The position numbers were made by a program, and so were the translations under genes. The notes beneath the pieces are model-generated. The model did no database searches. It was given only the letters and a program-made list of their open reading frames with translations, and had not been told where the DNA came from. A stretch of 9,159 bases of DNA from positions 1-9,159 of the forward strand of contig JBDIBB010000149.1 in the NCBI GenBank assembly GCA_039812685.1, read 5' to 3'. The DNA is from JBDIBB01 sp039812685 (GTDB lineage: Bacteria > Acidobacteriota > Vicinamibacteria > Vicinamibacterales > JAFNAJ01). Below are positions 7,879-9,159 of this stretch, one piece after another; positions within the stretch are counted from its first letter, which is position 1, and every line of letters begins with the position of its first letter.

Positions 7879-8697
7879 ATGACGATCGTCTGCCGCGATC
7901 TCTTCACCCTGGACGATTTCGCCAGGGCCGTCGCGCTGGAGGAGCGGATCTGGGGCCTGCGTGACGAGACGGTCCCGGTGTCGGTGTTCGCCGCCGCGGT
8001 GCCCAGGGGCGCGGTGCTCCTGGGCGCCTTCGACGGGGACGAGTGCGTGGGCCTCGCGTATTCGTTCCCCGCCCTGAGCCACGGCCGCACGATCCACTGG
8101 TCGCACATGATCGGCGTGGCCGATGGCTACCGTCGCGGCGGCCTCGGCCGGCGCCTCAAGCTCGTCCAGCGGGAGCGGGTGAGGGCGCTGGGCCTGGACC
8201 GCATCGACTGGACGTTCGATCCGCTGCGGGCGGTCAACGCCCACCTCAACCTGCGTCGTCTCGGAGCCGTCGTCGAGCACTACGAGGTGAACGTCTACGG
8301 CGCGTCGGCGAGCCCGCTGCACGGCACCATCCCCACCGACCGCTTCCTGGCCCAGTGGTGGCTGAACGCGGAGCACGTGGAGGCGCGGCTGGGCGACGAC
8401 CCCGGGCCCGACGCCGACCGGACGCGGGCGGTGCTGCTCAACCCGACGCGCGAAGACAACGGCTGGATGGTGTGCGACTGGGACGTGCCGGCTGCGACCG
8501 ATGCCCCATGTGTCGCCGTCGCGATCCCGCCGCGCTTCGACGCCATGCTTGCCACGGATCCCGACATCGCGCTGCGATGGAGGCTCACGTCGCGACGGCT
8601 GTTCCAGGGCCTGCTGACAGGGGGCTTCCGCGTGGTGGATTTCGAACGGGCGGCGGCAGGAGGCGGCTCCTACGTGCTGGTGCAGGACGTCAGCTAG
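7879..8697 (+). CDS. GNAT-superfamily acetyltransferase of the COG3375 type
   Basis: A 272-residue predicted cytoplasmic acetyltransferase. The acetyl-CoA pyrophosphate-binding loop of GNAT motif A is seen as GYRRGGLGRRLK (83-94), preceded by the strand HWSHMIGVADG (73-83). TFDPLRAVNAHLNLRRLGAV (112-131) followed by a Tyr-containing strand, EHYEVNVYG, is characteristic of the long COG3375 proteins, whose members are longer than the usual 150-180 residue GNAT enzymes because of an extra C-terminal region. In some bacteria relatives are found near menC or N-acylamino-acid racemase genes, but no such neighbour is visible here. The acceptor substrate is unknown. The start is fixed by the ATG beside a TATAAT box with no ribosome site. 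The HIT gene follows after 41 bp on the same strand and may be co-transcribed. Family assignment is good; function remains open. Confidence 0.85.
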   Translation: MTIVCRDLFTLDDFARAVALEERIWGLRDETVPVSVFAAAVPRGAVLLGAFDGDECVGLAYSFPALSHGRTIHWSHMIGVADGYRRGGLGRRLKLVQRERVRALGLDRIDWTFDPLRAVNAHLNLRRLGAVVEHYEVNVYGASASPLHGTIPTDRFLAQWWLNAEHVEARLGDDPGPDADRTRAVLLNPTREDNGWMVCDWDVPAATDAPCVAVAIPPRFDAMLATDPDIALRWRLTSRRLFQGLLTGGFRVVDFERAAAGGGSYVLVQDVS

Positions 8698-8726
8698 CGG
8701 CCCGTGATGGACGTGCCGCGACATCC

Positions 8727-8730
8727 GAGG
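8727..8730 (+). promoter_or_regulatory. Ribosome binding site of the HIT gene (GAGG)
   Basis: GAGG lies eight bases before the ATG at 8739 and separates the real start from an out-of-frame ATG at 8734, which opens a different frame. The same frame is open far upstream, but that part is a shadow of the GNAT gene. This site and the family-typical MSDCLFCRI start agree. Confidence 0.6.
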
Positions 8731-8738
8731 TTCATGCC

Positions 8739-9083
8739 ATGTCCGACTGTCTCTTCTGCCGCATCGTCGCCGGCGAGATCCCCTCGACGATGGTGTATCA
8801 GGACGAGCGCCTGTTCGCCTTCCGCGACGTGAACCCGCAGGCGCCCGCCCACGTGCTGATCGTCCCGCGGCGCCACATCGCGTCGGTCAACGAACTGATG
8901 GCCGCCGACGACGGGCTGGTGGGTGAGATGGTGAGGCGCGCGGGGCTCATCGCGCGTGAGCTGGGCCACGCCGACAGCGGCTATCGCACCGTTTTCAACT
9001 GCAACGCGGCCGCCGGGCAGACGGTGTTCCACATTCACCTGCACCTGCTGGCGGGGCGGAACCTGGGCTGGCCTCCGGGCTGA
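8739..9083 (+). CDS. HIT-family (HINT-like) nucleotide-binding hydrolase
   Basis: A 114-residue histidine-triad protein of normal length for the HINT/PKCI branch. The N-terminus MSDCLFCRIVAGEIPS has the Cys4/Cys7 pair of many HINT-type proteins. RDVNPQAPAHVLIVPRRHI (29-47) is the conserved strand pair. The triad HIHLHLL has His98, His100 and His102, of which the middle or last acts as the nucleophile in the family. It follows GQTVFHIH and precedes GRNLGWPPG, the usual C-terminal segment. Known members hydrolyse adenosine phosphoramidates or related AMP conjugates; the cell role here cannot be told from sequence. The gene has a clear GAGG ribosome site and lies 41 bp after the GNAT gene, so the two are probably one transcript. 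The stop is followed by a strong GC hairpin. Confidence 0.95.
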   Translation: MSDCLFCRIVAGEIPSTMVYQDERLFAFRDVNPQAPAHVLIVPRRHIASVNELMAADDGLVGEMVRRAGLIARELGHADSGYRTVFNCNAAAGQTVFHIHLHLLAGRNLGWPPG

Positions 9084-9090
9084 TTCGACT

Positions 9091-9111
9091 GGCGGCCGTG
9101 ACCCGGCCGCC
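9091..9111 (+). terminator. GC-rich hairpin after the HIT gene, possible terminator
   Basis: GGCGGCCG and CGGCCGCC form a perfect 8-bp stem around the 5-base loop TGACC, beginning 8 bases after the HIT stop. No T-run follows, so it is not a standard intrinsic terminator. It could act as a weak terminator, a 3' mRNA stabiliser, or be chance in GC-rich sequence. A further 7-bp inverted repeat (9113-9119 with 9136-9142) lies just downstream. The remaining bases to 9159 hold no gene I can support. Confidence 0.4.
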
Positions 9112-9159
9112 TCGGCGGCGACCCTCCGATCGATGGCCGCCGGAGCCCGTGGGAGCGAA

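Noticed and set aside
7710..8108. N-terminal extension of IleS to an ATG at 8108.
   Set aside because: It would run antisense through the GNAT gene and across the promoter region; MPDWKETVNLP at 7709 is a typical IleS start with AGGA upstream.
1148..8697. An acetylation/deacetylation cycle formed by the HDAC-like and GNAT proteins.
   Set aside because: They sit more than 5 kb apart in different transcription units with unrelated genes between; nothing in the sequence links them.
9133..9159. ATG opening a frame that runs off the window end (MAAGARGSE).
   Set aside because: Only nine codons, no ribosome site, no recognisable sequence; it cannot be told from chance.

Overview
The window is a high-GC (roughly two thirds G+C by eye) bacterial chromosome segment filled almost edge to edge with housekeeping genes on both strands. 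I saw no insertion sequences, tRNA or rRNA genes, CRISPR repeats, phage genes or other mobile DNA. Gene content, base composition, the Cys-rich Lgt signature and the zinc-ribbon type IleS suggest an Acidobacteriota-like (possibly Vicinamibacteria-like) or deltaproteobacteria-like organism. This assignment is an inference from gene style, not a measured placement.

Layout. (1) Bases 1-1124, plus strand: the C-terminal half of the ATP-dependent protease Lon, cut by the window edge, followed after 23 bp by a class IV-like (HDAC11-like) histone-deacetylase-family hydrolase (1148-2095). (2) Bases 2052-7709, minus strand: a tight five-gene run in the order of transcription ileS, lspA, lgt, rluD, Nudix hydrolase. 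The joints are a 7-bp gap, a 20-bp overlap, a 4-bp ATGA overlap and a 41-bp gap, so the run looks like one operon with coupled translation. The last gene converges on the HDAC gene and their 3' ends overlap by 44 bp. (3) Bases 7710-7878: a 169-bp divergent promoter region with a -10-like hexamer for each direction and a short direct repeat in the presumed ileS leader. (4) Bases 7879-9083, plus strand: a GNAT acetyltransferase of the COG3375 type, then 41 bp later a HIT-family nucleotide-binding hydrolase, followed by a GC-rich hairpin.

Functionally, LspA and Lgt are two steps of bacterial lipoprotein maturation (Lgt adds diacylglyceryl to the lipobox cysteine, LspA then cleaves the signal peptide). 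They sit with IleS and RluD, which serve translation. Lon and the HDAC-like enzyme form a separate unit of protein turnover and possible deacylation. The Nudix and HIT proteins are both small nucleotide-hydrolase types.

I did not find a convincing new biological system. The points most worth a second look are the Lgt active-site variant, the probable leaderless start of the GNAT gene, the lon-HDAC pairing and the overlapping convergent 3' ends.
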